From: Rhodospirillaceae bacterium
Lineage (GTDB): Bacteria; Pseudomonadota; Alphaproteobacteria; Rhodospirillales; Casp-alpha2
Assembly (NCBI GenBank): GCA_002706405.1
Contig: PALN01000077.1
Span: 1 to 64,000, forward strand
DNA length: 64,000 nucleotides
Direction of reading: 5' to 3'
Positions within the stretch are counted from its first letter, which is position 1. Each line of letters starts with the position of its first letter. The notes below the pieces were generated by a model. It saw only the letters and a list, made by a program, of their open reading frames with translations. It made no database searches and was not told the origin of the DNA. The position numbers and the translations under genes are program-made. Positions 1-9,517 of this stretch are shown in pieces.

Positions 1-42
1 AGCTACGGCGGCATCCGGGAGGTGAAGAGGGGCGGACAATAG
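1..42 (+). CDS. possible 3' end of an upstream gene (partial)
   Basis: Frame 1 is open from the window edge to a TAG at 40-42 and would encode a 13-residue C-terminus ending REVKRGGQ. This is too short to identify, and chance alone could explain it. The following 190 bases up to the lyase gene hold no convincing gene. Confidence 0.2.
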   Translation, partial: SYGGIREVKRGGQ

Positions 43-163
43 TATAGGGGTTCGGCGATGACAAGCACTCCGTGCCCTCTGTTCCATTGAAAATTTCACA
101 CGCCCCAAAGGGCGGAAACATGCGCTTCCCTCAGATCAGATGGTTCCCTTGCAAAGGTGCTAG

Positions 164-183
164 TGGCCCTTTTTGCAGGGCCA
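164..183. other. small hairpin upstream of the lyase gene
   Basis: TGGCCCT at 164-170 and AGGGCCA at 177-183 are a perfect 7-bp inverted repeat around a 6-nt loop. No T-run follows on either strand, so it does not look like an intrinsic terminator. A smaller CGCCC/GGGCG repeat lies at 101-114. Either could be a leader structure of the gene starting at 236. Confidence 0.3.
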
Positions 184-235
184 ATGCTGAAAGATGATGT
201 GACCTTCAAGATCAATCGGTCCGACGGAGGGGATT

Positions 236-1741
236 ATGGAATCAAAAGTCAGCGGCATGTTCGAGAAACCATTGGACCCGGTCATCCTATCGGACATGCT
301 GGCGCCTAATCTGAAACGCGAATTTCCCGTGGTTTTGCCGTTGATCACGCAGATCAACAAAGCGCACGTTCTGATGCTGGCCGACTGCGGGTTGGTGTCA
401 CCGGCCCATGCCCGGGCCTTGGCAACGGCGATCCTGGAGTTGGAGGACGCCGGTCCCGATGCGTTCGATCTCGACCCCGCACGGGAAGAATCCTATTTCA
501 ACTACGAAGCCGAACTGATCCGGCGGTCCGGGCCGGATATCGGCGGGCGTGTACATATCGCCCGAAGCCGCAACGATTTGTACGCGACCATGGACCGTCT
601 GCGTGCCCGCAAGGCCGCGTCGGGGTTCTCCGCGGCGATCCTCGACCTGCGGGACATGCTTATCAAGAAGGCACGGGAACACATCGACGTCCTGATGCCG
701 GGGTATAGCCATCTACAGCCGGCGCAGCCGGTGACCTACGGCTATTATCTGGCCGGCATCGCCCAGGCGCTGGAGCGGGATTTCGCCCGGCTGTCCCAAT
801 GCCGGCAGCGGATCAATATCTCCCCATTGGGGGCGGGGGCGATGTCGGGGACGTCGTTTCCCATTGATCGGCATGCGACGGCCCGTTGGCTTGGGTTCGA
901 CGCCGTCGGGCTGCACGCTCAGGACTGCATCGCCGCTCGCGATTTTCTGGTGGAACTGTTGTCGGCGGCGGCGCTCGCGGCAACGTCCTGGGGGCGCATG
1001 GCGCAGGACTTCTTCGTCATGACCACCTATGAATTCGGGACCCTTGAGTTGCCGGATAGCGTTGCCCAGACCTCCAGCATGATGCCGCAGAAAAAGAACA
1101 TGTCGGCGTTGGAAGTACTGCGCGCCAGCTCGTCCCAGGTCCTGGGGGCGCAGGTCACGGCGGTGACCGGATTGAAGGCCACCCATTATTCCTTCGGCTT
1201 CGATTCCTGCTGTGATGCGTTTCGTTGGACATGGGATGCCTTGGACGGCGCCACGCGGGGGGCGTCCGTCGCCCGGGTCGTCGTCTCGAAGGCCCGCCCG
1301 CGAGTGGCGCGAATGGCCAGCCTGACCCGCGAGAATTTTTCGACCGCCACGGAACTCGCCGATCTTCTGGTTCGGGAATCCGGATTGCCCTTCCGCGATG
1401 CCCATCATCTTGTCGGGGCCGTGGTGCGGGCGGCGATGAACAGGGAAATGTCGGCCGAGAAGATTGACGGCGATTTTATCTCGGAAATCGCACGCGAGAC
1501 ATTCGGGCGGGCGATCTCTCTTTCGCCGGACGCGGTGGCACGGGCGGTCGATCCCCGCCAGGCGATTGAGGCGCGGCGGGGGTCCGGCGGGCCGTCCGCC
1601 CATGACATGGGCGAATTGCTCGACAGCCTGGAATCGCAGATCAACCGTGACCGAGGCGCCTTTGACGATGAGACCGTTGCCTTGGACAACGCGGCGGCTC
1701 GATTGGACGCGGCATTCCGAAAGCTTGCGGCCATAGGATGA
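236..1741 (+). CDS. argininosuccinate lyase-like protein (aspartase/fumarase superfamily)
   Basis: This 501-residue protein belongs to the argininosuccinate lyase/fumarase superfamily, whose cytosolic tetramers eliminate fumarate or a similar product from a substituted succinate. The three family signatures are visible: GGRVHIARSRND at 103-114, GYSHLQPAQP at 156-165 with the catalytic-region His159, and the mobile loop SSMMPQKKN at 280-288 with the catalytic serine. The start at 236 has a perfect GGAGG at 226-230. The sequence departs from housekeeping ArgH: the residue after SRND is Leu where ArgH has Gln, and the N-terminus differs. No arg gene is adjacent. A paralogous lyase acting on another amino acid-succinate adduct is therefore as likely as true ArgH. 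The superfamily call is firm; the substrate is not. Confidence 0.8.
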   Translation: MESKVSGMFEKPLDPVILSDMLAPNLKREFPVVLPLITQINKAHVLMLADCGLVSPAHARALATAILELEDAGPDAFDLDPAREESYFNYEAELIRRSGPDIGGRVHIARSRNDLYATMDRLRARKAASGFSAAILDLRDMLIKKAREHIDVLMPGYSHLQPAQPVTYGYYLAGIAQALERDFARLSQCRQRINISPLGAGAMSGTSFPIDRHATARWLGFDAVGLHAQDCIAARDFLVELLSAAALAATSWGRMAQDFFVMTTYEFGTLELPDSVAQTSSMMPQKKNMSALEVLRASSSQVLGAQVTAVTGLKATHYSFGFDSCCDAFRWTWDALDGATRGASVARVVVSKARPRVARMASLTRENFSTATELADLLVRESGLPFRDAHHLVGAVVRAAMNREMSAEKIDGDFISEIARETFGRAISLSPDAVARAVDPRQAIEARRGSGGPSAHDMGELLDSLESQINRDRGAFDDETVALDNAAARLDAAFRKLAAIG

Positions 1742-1806
1742 GGGGCTCTTGACGGGGTGAACGTGGGCGCGGCACTGTCTTGGCGAACGAGCGAATCGGA
1801 GGCCCC

Positions 1807-1977
1807 GTGACCCCATCTGATGATGCCAAGAATGACCGGAGCCGTTCCCCGAGCGGGGCTGAGACGGCGGCGGCGCGCAAGGCGCGCCAGGCCGAGCAGT
1901 TGCGCGCCAATCTGGCCAAACGCAAGGCCCAGCAACGCAAAAGAGACACGGTCCCCTCCGGCAAGGAAGGCGCCTAG
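1807..1977 (+). CDS. small basic Ala/Arg-rich protein upstream of murA
   Basis: This short protein of 56 residues starts at a GTG preceded by GGAGG at 1798-1802. A TTG start at 1780 in the same frame is possible but has a poorer ribosome site. The C-terminal two thirds form a charged helix of the type ARKARQAEQLRANLAKRKAQ. Small proteins with this helix occur just upstream of murA in many alphaproteobacteria, which supports it as a real gene. There is no signal peptide or membrane segment. Function is unknown. Confidence 0.6.
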   Translation: MTPSDDAKNDRSRSPSGAETAAARKARQAEQLRANLAKRKAQQRKRDTVPSGKEGA

Positions 1978-2066
1978 GGGGCGTGGCGCGGCCACGGCCG
2001 ACCGGGCCCCGAAATAATCCCAATCCCGCCATGACAGGGCCCCATTCCTTCTGTTAATCAACGGGG

Positions 2067-3347
2067 ATGGACAGTATTCGCATCCGGGGCGGCCGCCCCT
2101 TGAACGGCACCATCGCCATCGGGGGGGCAAAGAACGCGGCCCTGCCCTTGATGGCCGTCTCCCTGTTGACCGAAGACCCGATCGAGTTCACCAACATGCC
2201 GACCCTCGCCGATTTGGCGACCATGGGCAGCCTGTTGGGGGAACTGGGCGTCGAGTTGACGCGCGCGGTCGACGATGCAAGCAACGAGCCCGTGGTGCGC
2301 CTGCAGGCCCGCGAGATCACCGCGACGGAGGCCCCCTATGATCTGGTCCGCCGGATGCGGGCCTCGGTCGTCGTCATGGGCCCGCTTCTGGCCCGCGCCG
2401 GCAAGGCCCGCGTATCCATGCCGGGCGGCTGCGCCATCGGCACCCGGCCCGTAGACCTGCACCTGAAGGCGCTGGAGGAACTGGGGGCTGAGATTGAGTT
2501 GAAGGAAGGCTACATCCAGGCCACTGCGCCCAAGGGGCTGACCGGCGGGCATATCCTGTTCTCCAAGGTGTCGGTCGGGGCCACGGAAAATGCCCTGATG
2601 GCGGCCGTGCTGGCGAAGGGCGACACGGTCATCGCCAATGCGGCGCGCGAGCCCGAGATCGCCGACCTTGCCCATTGCCTGATGGGCATGGGCGCCAAGA
2701 TCACCGGCGTCGGCACTGATACCTTGAAAGTCACCGGCGTTTCGGCCTTGTCCGGCACCCGCCACCGGGTTCTGCCCGACCGCATCGAAACCGGCACCTA
2801 TGCCGCCGCCGCCGCCATCACCGGCGGTGAGTTGACCCTGACCAACACCCGCGCCGATCTGATCGAAAGCGTCATCGACCTGTTGGAGCGCGCCGGGGTC
2901 GAGGTCACGGAAACCGCCGACGGCCTCAAGGTCAACCGGGCCAATTGCGAACTGCGCGGCGTCGACAGCATGACCGAACCCTATCCCGGCTTTCCAACCG
3001 ACATGCAGGCCCAGATCATGGCCATGATGACCGTGGCAACCGGCGCCGCCATGATCACGGAAACTATTTTCGAGAACCGCTTCATGCATGTGCCGGAACT
3101 GTGCCGCATGGGCGCCGACATCAACGTCCACGGGGCCTCGGCCATCGTGCGTGGCGTCAAGAAGCTGTCGGGTGCGCCCGTCATGGCGACGGATTTGCGG
3201 GCTTCCGTGTCCCTGGTCCTGGCGGGACTGGCGGCGGAAGGCGAAACCCAGGTCAACCGGGTCTATCACCTGGATCGCGGCTACGAGCGGCTGGAAGAAA
3301 AGCTGGCTGCTTGCGGCGCCGACATCGCCCGGGTGGCGGGAGACTAA
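2067..3347 (+). CDS. murA: UDP-N-acetylglucosamine 1-carboxyvinyltransferase MurA
   Basis: MurA transfers the enolpyruvyl group of phosphoenolpyruvate to UDP-N-acetylglucosamine, the first committed step of peptidoglycan synthesis in the cytoplasm. The 426-residue length is normal. The N-terminal GGAKNAALP motif (19-27) and the loop [11 protein letters not shown] with the active-site Cys122 are present, so the enzyme would be fosfomycin-sensitive. The protein is colinear with the family to its end. The gene follows the small basic protein by about 90 bp and precedes a PhyH gene by 41 bp on the same strand. Confidence 0.97.
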   Translation: MDSIRIRGGRPLNGTIAIGGAKNAALPLMAVSLLTEDPIEFTNMPTLADLATMGSLLGELGVELTRAVDDASNEPVVRLQAREITATEAPYDLVRRMRASVVVMGPLLARAGKARVSMPGGCAIGTRPVDLHLKALEELGAEIELKEGYIQATAPKGLTGGHILFSKVSVGATENALMAAVLAKGDTVIANAAREPEIADLAHCLMGMGAKITGVGTDTLKVTGVSALSGTRHRVLPDRIETGTYAAAAAITGGELTLTNTRADLIESVIDLLERAGVEVTETADGLKVNRANCELRGVDSMTEPYPGFPTDMQAQIMAMMTVATGAAMITETIFENRFMHVPELCRMGADINVHGASAIVRGVKKLSGAPVMATDLRASVSLVLAGLAAEGETQVNRVYHLDRGYERLEEKLAACGADIARVAGD

Positions 3348-3388
3348 GGCTTTTAGTATCCTTTCCGGAAAACCGGGAGGATGCCGCC

Positions 3389-4225
3389 ATGTTGAAGGTC
3401 CTGAGCCCAGAGGCCCTGCGTCAATTCGAGGATGAAGGTTATTACAGCCCCGTCGACGTGCTGTCGGCGGCGGAAGCACGTGATCTGCGCGCCCGGATCG
3501 AAGCCTTCGAGGCATCCCAGGGCGCTCCGGTCAACGGCCAGCAGCGCAATAAATCGCACCTGTTGTTCAAATGGCTGGACGACTTGATCCGCGACGCCCG
3601 CATTGTCGACATGATGGAAGACATCCTGGGCCCCGACATCCTGTGCTGGAACACCCTGTTCTGGACCAAGGAGCCGGGCTCGGGCCAGTACGTCTCCTGG
3701 CATCAGGATTCCAACTACTGGGGGCTGGCGGGCGGCGAGGTGGTGACGGCCTGGCTGGCGCTGTCGGAAGCCAGCGAGGAAGCGGGCTGTATGCGGGTCA
3801 TGCCCGGCACCCATAAGGGCCCGCCGCTCAAGCACGAAGACCTGTATAACGCCGCCAACATGCTGACCCGGGGCCAGGAAATCACCCAGGGCATCGACGA
3901 AACGCATGCGGTCCTGATGCCGTTGAAGCCTGGGCAGATGTCGCTGCACAACATCCGCCTGGCCCATGCCTCGGGCCCCAATCTGTCGACCGACCGGCGG
4001 GTCGGAATTTCCCTGCATTACATGCCGGCCAAGGCCATGCAGAGCGTCGGCCAGTGGGATACCGCGGCCCTGGTGCGGGGCCGGGACCGCTTCAATCATT
4101 TCGAACACACCCCGCGGGTGACGGCGGATATGGATCCGGAAACCGTCGCTTATCACGCCCGCGCGGCCGAGGCCGTGCGTCAGGTCCTGTACCACGGCGC
4201 GGATCAGATGACGGGCAAGCTGTAG
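3389..4225 (+). CDS. phytanoyl-CoA dioxygenase (PhyH) family Fe(II)/2-oxoglutarate oxygenase
   Basis: This 278-residue protein has the PhyH jelly-roll signatures. The iron-binding HxD is in SWHQDSNYWGL (His105, Asp107), the distal His193 is in RLAHASGPN, and the 2-oxoglutarate-binding basic residue is probably in TDRRVGISLHYMP. Such enzymes hydroxylate small molecules using O2 and 2-oxoglutarate; the substrate here cannot be read from sequence. The start ATG at 3389 has GGGAGG at 3375-3380. An upstream ATG at 3381 is out of frame and terminates at once. Its position after murA is probably fortuitous. Confidence 0.88.
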   Translation: MLKVLSPEALRQFEDEGYYSPVDVLSAAEARDLRARIEAFEASQGAPVNGQQRNKSHLLFKWLDDLIRDARIVDMMEDILGPDILCWNTLFWTKEPGSGQYVSWHQDSNYWGLAGGEVVTAWLALSEASEEAGCMRVMPGTHKGPPLKHEDLYNAANMLTRGQEITQGIDETHAVLMPLKPGQMSLHNIRLAHASGPNLSTDRRVGISLHYMPAKAMQSVGQWDTAALVRGRDRFNHFEHTPRVTADMDPETVAYHARAAEAVRQVLYHGADQMTGKL

Positions 4226-4243
4226 GGAAGGGGCCGACCCTGC

Positions 4244-5326
4244 TCAGATGCCGTTGGGCGACAGGTCCTGCACCACCCAGGTGCCCGCCGCCGTGCGTGC
4301 CGCCGCAAGCTCATAGACCGGAATGGTGATCAGGAAGGCGACGCCATCGGCGCCGGGCAGGTTTTCGAAACTGATTTTTCCCTTGTGCCGTTCCATGATC
4401 GATTGCGCCGCCTGCAAGGTGATGGCGGCCCCTTCGCGGCCCGGATCAATGGCCGACGGGTCGATTCCGTAGGCGTCGAACAGCCGCTTGCCGATGCGCG
4501 ACGAGATATGCGGCCCGGCGTCGGTAATGCGGATGATCAGGCTCAGGCGGTCGCCCATGACCTCGACCAGGACGCGTCCGCCCTTGGGGCTGCGCCCGAC
4601 GGCGTTCAGCAGCACTTCGACCAGGGCCTTGGTCAGGCGATCGGACTGTCCCTTGACGATCCGTCGGGCGACCATGCCCGGAGCGAAATGGATGCGGATG
4701 CCGCGCGCCTTGCCCAGGGGGGCGATGGTGTCGATCACGGTTTCCAGCATGTCGATCAGGTTTATGGGCTCCCAACTGGTGATCAGCGCATTGCGCTGCA
4801 GGGCGTTGGCCCGTTCCAGATCGGCGACCAGGGCGTACAGACTGTTCACGCTGTTGACCGCATCATCGATCAGCAGCCGGGCTTCGTTGGCGTTCAGGTG
4901 GGTCGCGTGAGAGCGCAGAATGCCCAGCTTGGCCCCCATGTTGCCGGCGGCTTCCGTCAGGTCCTGAATGGTGCGTTGGTAGAGTTCCGTCTTGGCGTCG
5001 TTGGCCAGTTCGGCGTTCTCCCGCGCCAGGGCGGCTTCGTCCCGGGCGATCTCCATGGCGTGGGAATGGGCCCGCAGCACCCGTCGCGTCACCCTGCGCT
5101 GGCCGCGCAGGACCGTCCGCAAGCCCCATAGGGCATATCCCATTCCGGCAAGGCTGCAGAGCAGGACGGCCGCCAGGGCATCGCCCAGGTTCCAGTCCTC
5201 GACGTGGTGCACAATGGTGTGAATGCCGCCGAACAGGTCAAGCTGGATCGAAACGCCTGTCAGGACGGCGGCGGCGCAGCAGATAAGAGCCGCGCTCCAT
5301 ACGCGGCGGCGGATGGGCGTTCGCAT
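4244..5326 (-). CDS. membrane-bound histidine kinase-like protein, catalytic motifs degenerate
   Basis: The protein begins with two hydrophobic segments separated by a short loop, consistent with a small membrane sensor. A charged helical stretch follows, then a GHKL-type ATPase fold. An N-box-like element, LLNAVGRSPKGG, is clear, and a G2-like element sits at GREGAAITLQAAQ. The usual H-box (HELRTPL-like) is missing, and the G1 box reads DAGPH instead of DxGxG. Autophosphorylation is therefore doubtful. It may be a pseudokinase, or act through a different phospho-acceptor. No response regulator lies nearby. The start was taken at the ATG before TPIRRRV; an earlier in-frame ATG at 5383 is possible. 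It is convergent with the PhyH gene. Confidence 0.7.
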   Translation of the reverse strand: MRTPIRRRVWSAALICCAAAVLTGVSIQLDLFGGIHTIVHHVEDWNLGDALAAVLLCSLAGMGYALWGLRTVLRGQRRVTRRVLRAHSHAMEIARDEAALARENAELANDAKTELYQRTIQDLTEAAGNMGAKLGILRSHATHLNANEARLLIDDAVNSVNSLYALVADLERANALQRNALITSWEPINLIDMLETVIDTIAPLGKARGIRIHFAPGMVARRIVKGQSDRLTKALVEVLLNAVGRSPKGGRVLVEVMGDRLSLIIRITDAGPHISSRIGKRLFDAYGIDPSAIDPGREGAAITLQAAQSIMERHKGKISFENLPGADGVAFLITIPVYELAAARTAAGTWVVQDLSPNGI

Positions 5327-5539
5327 TGCTTTCCATCCATGTCCTCGGTGTCCCCGCGCCGGGCGCGTGGACCGTTTCCCCACCGCTAGAGTGGGCGGGG
5401 TTGGGAACCCTGTAAGTGATCCCCATCACAGGAAAATGGGGTGGCGGCATGCGCCCGCGGACAGGCCGTCGCCCGCGCCTGGATCAGGCGGATTGCCTGA
5501 GCTAGGCTGCCGGTTCGATTGCGAAACGGGCGGCTTCTT

Positions 5540-6319
5540 TTGACCGATAAAATCCCATATCTCACCGCTGCCGGCCGGCGCCTGGAATATGCCTGGTGGG
5601 GCGAACCGCCGGTGGCGGAAAGACCAGCGCTTGTGTTTCTGCACGAGGGCCTCGGCTGCGTCGATATGTGGCGCGATGTGCCCGAAACCCTTGCCGGCCT
5701 GACGGGATTGCCCGCCTTTGCCTATTCGCGGGCCGGCTACGGGCGGTCCGAGGGTATCCCCTTGCCGCGCCCCGCCGATTACCATGCGCCAGAGGCCTAT
5801 GACGTTCTGCCCGCGGTGCTGGATGCCGCCGGGATCGGCCGGGCGGTGCTGATCGGCCATTCCGACGGCGGCACCATTGCCTTGATGGCGGCGGGCCGCG
5901 ACCCGCGTATCCATGGCGTGGTGACCATGGCGGCCCATGTGTTCAACGAGGACGTGACCATCCGGGGCATCCGGGCGGCCCGGAAAGCCTGGCGGGAAAC
6001 GGCCCTGCGCGACCGCCTGCGTCGCTATCACGGCGACAACGTGGAGGCGGCCTTTTTCGGCTGGAACGACACCTGGCTGACCGACGCTTTCCGTACCTGG
6101 AACGTGACCGATTGCCTGCCGTCCGTGACCTGCCCCGTGCTGGTGGTGCAGGGCGCGGACGACCAGTACGGCACGGCGGCCCAGGTCCATGCCATCGCGT
6201 CCGGGGTTTCCGGCCCGGCCCGCGACCTGATCCTGCCCGGGTGCGGCCATAGCCCGCATTTGGAGGCGCCGGACAGCCTGCTCCCGGAGATCGCCCGTTT
6301 CATCGCCGGTCTGACGTGA
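5540..6319 (+). CDS. alpha/beta hydrolase
   Basis: This hydrolase of about 259 residues has the complete triad. The nucleophile Ser108 is in LIGHSDGG, the acid is in VQGADDQYG, and the histidine is in GCGHSPHLEAP close to the C-terminus. The lid between strand 6 and the late Asp resembles small esterases and haloperoxidase-like hydrolases. Both candidate starts are TTG. The one at 5540 has a GGGCGG six bases upstream, and the one at 5519 adds seven residues. No signal peptide is seen, so it is probably cytosolic. The substrate is unknown, and it stands alone between two minus-strand genes. Confidence 0.8.
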   Translation: MTDKIPYLTAAGRRLEYAWWGEPPVAERPALVFLHEGLGCVDMWRDVPETLAGLTGLPAFAYSRAGYGRSEGIPLPRPADYHAPEAYDVLPAVLDAAGIGRAVLIGHSDGGTIALMAAGRDPRIHGVVTMAAHVFNEDVTIRGIRAARKAWRETALRDRLRRYHGDNVEAAFFGWNDTWLTDAFRTWNVTDCLPSVTCPVLVVQGADDQYGTAAQVHAIASGVSGPARDLILPGCGHSPHLEAPDSLLPEIARFIAGLT

Positions 6320-6391
6320 AACGGGCGCCCTCCGGGTCCGTGGCGGCTCAATCGAAGCGTCCGTAATAAGGCTGATGCCATCGGCGAGGGA

Positions 6392-6784
6392 TTACTGCGC
6401 GTTCGCCTCTTGCGCCGGTTCCGGGACCTGCCGGGGGATATCGATCAGGCGGCCGAACGGTGAAAGTCCCGCCTCGGCCATTGTCAGGCGCTCGCGGCAA
6501 TGGAAGCCGTGCCAGATGACCTTGGCTACCGCCGCGCAAACGACCGGTGCGGCCAAGGTCGCCAATTCGCTGCCCAGGCCGGCCCGGATCAGGGCGTCGA
6601 CCTCCAAGCCGATGGCGATCAGGATGGCGACCCCGATGGCGATGGACAGCAGGGAGTCGATGGCATCGCGCGTCCGCCAGGTTGAACGTTGGGTGAATCG
6701 CATGAAAAGGACGCCAGCCAGAATCAGCGCCAACGACACGATCATGGCGGTGGTTTCCAGGGCAATGGAATAAATGGGAGACAT
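6392..6784 (-). CDS. small inner-membrane protein of unknown function
   Basis: The 130-residue product has three predicted membrane helices (about residues 10-29, 43-62 and 73-91) and a soluble C-terminal tail rich in Pro and Glu. The start at 6784 gives a hydrophobic N-terminus (SPIYSIALETTAMIVSLALI). An upstream extension would be a low-complexity shadow. No family is recognised. It is not obviously co-transcribed with its neighbours. Confidence 0.55.
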   Translation of the reverse strand: MSPIYSIALETTAMIVSLALILAGVLFMRFTQRSTWRTRDAIDSLLSIAIGVAILIAIGLEVDALIRAGLGSELATLAAPVVCAAVAKVIWHGFHCRERLTMAEAGLSPFGRLIDIPRQVPEPAQEANAQ

Positions 6785-6948
6785 GGCACTTCTTTCGTAT
6801 CTCGTGACGGCATGACGTTGGCGCCGGGTCGTCGCCACGGGCGAGTGTCCAGGACAGGGTCCAGGGTCGGCTCCGGTCATGCCGGGGGCGGCCTAAGCGG
6901 CCGCGGATTGTAGAAGGGGGGCTTGATGCGGCGTTCGCCGCAATGCGG

Positions 6949-7347
6949 TCAGGCGCCCGGCGGCGCGCGGGATTGGAACCCGTCCGTCGGGGAGAGCCGC
7001 CATGTCTGTCGGTTGGCAGCCGTCACGATGGGGCCCTGGCTGTCCGCCGGTGCGAGGGTCGGCATCATGGCGGGAAGTGCCAAAGAGCCATCCAGGTCCG
7101 TCAATGACTCCAGGGACGGGGCGCTTGTTACGACGCGGCCCAAGGCCCGGCGAAGCAGGGCTTCGCGTTTCTCCCTGACACTCAGGTCCGGGCTTCCCGG
7201 CAGGGACAGCGGGGCGCTGGTCTGGACGGTCCCGCCGTTCCAGGGCGTCGCGCCTGCTACCGCCGACAGCCATAACAGAACCGCCGCGAAGCAAAGGCCC
7301 GGCACCAGGAACCCCTGGGTCGTCCGGAATGTCGATGACCTGGACAT
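6949..7347 (-). CDS. putative secreted protein, unknown
   Basis: An open frame of 132 codons begins with a plausible signal sequence: basic N-region, then GFLVPGLCFAAVLLWLSAVAGA. The mature part is Pro- and Ser-rich without recognisable motifs. The ribosome site is weak. It could be a real exported protein or a chance open frame in GC-rich DNA. The signal peptide is the main argument for it. Confidence 0.4.
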   Translation of the reverse strand: MSRSSTFRTTQGFLVPGLCFAAVLLWLSAVAGATPWNGGTVQTSAPLSLPGSPDLSVREKREALLRRALGRVVTSAPSLESLTDLDGSLALPAMMPTLAPADSQGPIVTAANRQTWRLSPTDGFQSRAPPGA

Positions 7348-7544
7348 GCCGGTAATCTACCATGCCTTTGTTCCCGCGGGGAACGGCGCTTTTCGGGCGG
7401 GCGGCGGCGGAGGGTGATCGTCCGTTCTGATGGGGACGAACAAGCGAGAACCGGGGATTTCCGGGGTTTGTTTCCTGGCATCCTGGCACGAATGGCATTA
7501 TGTATGCGCCGCAAGCCCCCGATTGACCGCGACGGAAAACGATC

Positions 7545-8213
7545 ATGAACGCGAATGAAAAGCTCGTCCTGGCCCTGCCCAAAGGGCGCATCCTTGAAGA
7601 AGTGATGCCGCTGGTCCGCCATGCGGGGATCGAGCCGGAACCGGCCTTTGACGACAGCAAAAGCCGCCAACTCCGTTTCACCACCAACGTGCCGGAATTG
7701 GACATCATCCGCGTGCGCTCGTTCGACGTCGCGACTTTCGTCGCCTTTGGCGCCGCCCATCTGGGCGTTGCCGGCAACGATGTGCTGATGGAGTTCGATT
7801 ATTCGGAAATCTACGCGCCCGTAGACCTGGGCATCGGCTATTGCCGCCTGGCCGTGGCGGAACCGGCGGAAATGGTCAAAGGCGACGATCCCCGGCAGTG
7901 GTCGTCGATCCGCGTCGCGACCAAATACCCGGCCCTGACGCGCCGCCACTTTGCCCAGCGCGGCGTGCATGCCGAATGCATCAAGCTGAACGGTGCCATG
8001 GAATTGGCGCCGACCCTGGGCCTGTGCCGGCGCATCGTCGATCTGGTCTCGACCGGGGCGACGATGAAGGCCAACGGCCTTGTCGAAGTCGAAACTATTG
8101 CCGAAATCACCTCGCGTCTGGCGGTCAACCGGGCCGCCTGGAAGACCCGACCCAAGGAGATCGGCGGCTGGGTCACCAAGTTCAAGGAGGCCGTCGATGC
8201 CCTTGCGGCTTGA
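7545..8213 (+). CDS. hisG: ATP phosphoribosyltransferase, short form (HisG-S)
   Basis: HisG condenses ATP with PRPP to start histidine biosynthesis. The 222-residue length and the absence of the C-terminal regulatory domain identify the short form, which needs the HisZ subunit for activity and feedback control; hisZ is not in this window. Family motifs include [11 protein letters not shown] near the start, and the PRPP-binding loop lies near [14 protein letters not shown]. The hisD gene begins inside its last codons (17-bp overlap), and its ribosome site lies within hisG, so the two are translationally coupled. Confidence 0.95.
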   Translation: MNANEKLVLALPKGRILEEVMPLVRHAGIEPEPAFDDSKSRQLRFTTNVPELDIIRVRSFDVATFVAFGAAHLGVAGNDVLMEFDYSEIYAPVDLGIGYCRLAVAEPAEMVKGDDPRQWSSIRVATKYPALTRRHFAQRGVHAECIKLNGAMELAPTLGLCRRIVDLVSTGATMKANGLVEVETIAEITSRLAVNRAAWKTRPKEIGGWVTKFKEAVDALAA

Positions 8214-9501
8214 TTCCCGCGATCCCGGCTTCGAAGCGGCGTTCAAGGATCTCCTGGGCGCCAAGCGCGAATCCGACGCCGATGTGAACGATGTCGTCAC
8301 GGCCATCCTGGCCGATGTGCGCGACCGGGGCGACGCGGCGGTTCTGGACTATACAAAGCGGTTCGACCGGTTTGACCTGACCGCGGCGACCATGGCGATC
8401 ACGCCGGACGAAGTGGACGCGGCGCGCGGCCAATGTACGACGGAAACGCTGTCGGCCCTTGCCACGGCGGCCGGGCGCATCCGCGCGTTCCACGAAAAGC
8501 AGCTGCCCGAAGATCTGGATTTCACGGATGCCGCGGGCCTGCGCCTGGGCTACCGCTGGCAGGCGGTCGAAGCGGCGGGGCTTTACGTACCCGGCGGCAC
8601 CGCGGCCTATCCATCGTCCGTGCTGATGAACGCGGTTCCGGCCAAGGTCGCAGGCGTCGACCGGCTGGTCATGGTCGTGCCGACGCCGGACGGCGTGCTC
8701 AATCCCCTGGTTCTGGCCGCGGCGGCCATCGCCGGTGTCGACGAAATCTACCGCATCGGTGGCGCCCAGGCCGTTGGTGCCCTGGCCTATGGAACGGACA
8801 CGATCGCCCCCGTGGACAAGATCGTCGGCCCCGGCAACGCTTATGTGGCCGCGGCCAAGCGCCAGGTGTTCGGCACGGTCGGGATCGACATGATCGCGGG
8901 GCCGTCGGAAATCCTGGTCTTGGCCGACGGGGCCAACGATCCGGCCTGGATCGCCGCCGACCTGCTGAGCCAGGCCGAACACGATGCCGCCGCCCAGGCC
9001 ATCCTGATCACCGATGATGCGTCGTTCGCCGATGCCGTCGAGCGCGCTGTCGAGGGGCATCTGAAAACCCTGCCGCGCACGGGCACGGCCGGGGAAAGCT
9101 GGGCGACCTACGGCGCCATCATCACCGTGCCCGATCTGGCGGGCGCCATTCCGCTGGTCGACCGCATCGCCCCCGAGCATCTGGAGATCGCCACCGATGA
9201 CGCCGATGCCTTGGGCCGCAAGGTGCGCAACGCGGGCGCCATCTTCATGGGGCGCTACGTGCCCGAAGCCATCGGTGATTATATCGCCGGGCCCAACCAC
9301 GTGCTGCCGACGTCGCGCAGTGCGCGCTTTTCCTCGGGCCTGGGCGTGCTGGATTTCATGAAGCGATCGTCCCTGATCGAATGCGATGCCGAGGGCCTGC
9401 GCGCCATCGGTCCCGAAGCCGTGGCCCTGGCCCGGGCCGAAGGCCTGGACGCCCACGCGCTTTCCATTTCCATCCGCCTGAACACGCCGGCGGGGGACTA
9501 G
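8197..9501 (+). CDS. hisD: histidinol dehydrogenase HisD
   Basis: HisD performs the two-step NAD-dependent oxidation of histidinol to histidine. The 434-residue protein shows the NAD/zinc region [13 protein letters not shown], the catalytic APEHLEI and GPNHVLPT segments, and [14 protein letters not shown] of the first domain. The start ATG at 8197 has an ideal AAGGAGG at 8184-8190 inside hisG. The downstream UPF0262 gene begins 16 bp after the stop, as in many alphaproteobacteria. Confidence 0.97.
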   Translation: MPLRLDSRDPGFEAAFKDLLGAKRESDADVNDVVTAILADVRDRGDAAVLDYTKRFDRFDLTAATMAITPDEVDAARGQCTTETLSALATAAGRIRAFHEKQLPEDLDFTDAAGLRLGYRWQAVEAAGLYVPGGTAAYPSSVLMNAVPAKVAGVDRLVMVVPTPDGVLNPLVLAAAAIAGVDEIYRIGGAQAVGALAYGTDTIAPVDKIVGPGNAYVAAAKRQVFGTVGIDMIAGPSEILVLADGANDPAWIAADLLSQAEHDAAAQAILITDDASFADAVERAVEGHLKTLPRTGTAGESWATYGAIITVPDLAGAIPLVDRIAPEHLEIATDDADALGRKVRNAGAIFMGRYVPEAIGDYIAGPNHVLPTSRSARFSSGLGVLDFMKRSSLIECDAEGLRAIGPEAVALARAEGLDAHALSISIRLNTPAGD

Positions 9502-9517
9502 GCCGGAGCAGCCGATC

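Noticed and set aside
164..183. TGGCCCT/AGGGCCA hairpin as a terminator
   Set aside because: No T-run follows on either strand; kept only as a generic hairpin.
713..3515. Long minus-strand frames opposite the lyase and murA genes
   Set aside because: Both coding genes on the plus strand are well conserved; the minus frames are low complexity.
7485..7500. Possible sigma-54 promoter (TGGCACG...GC) upstream of hisG
   Set aside because: The spacing between the GG and GC elements is two bases too short for the sigma-54 consensus.
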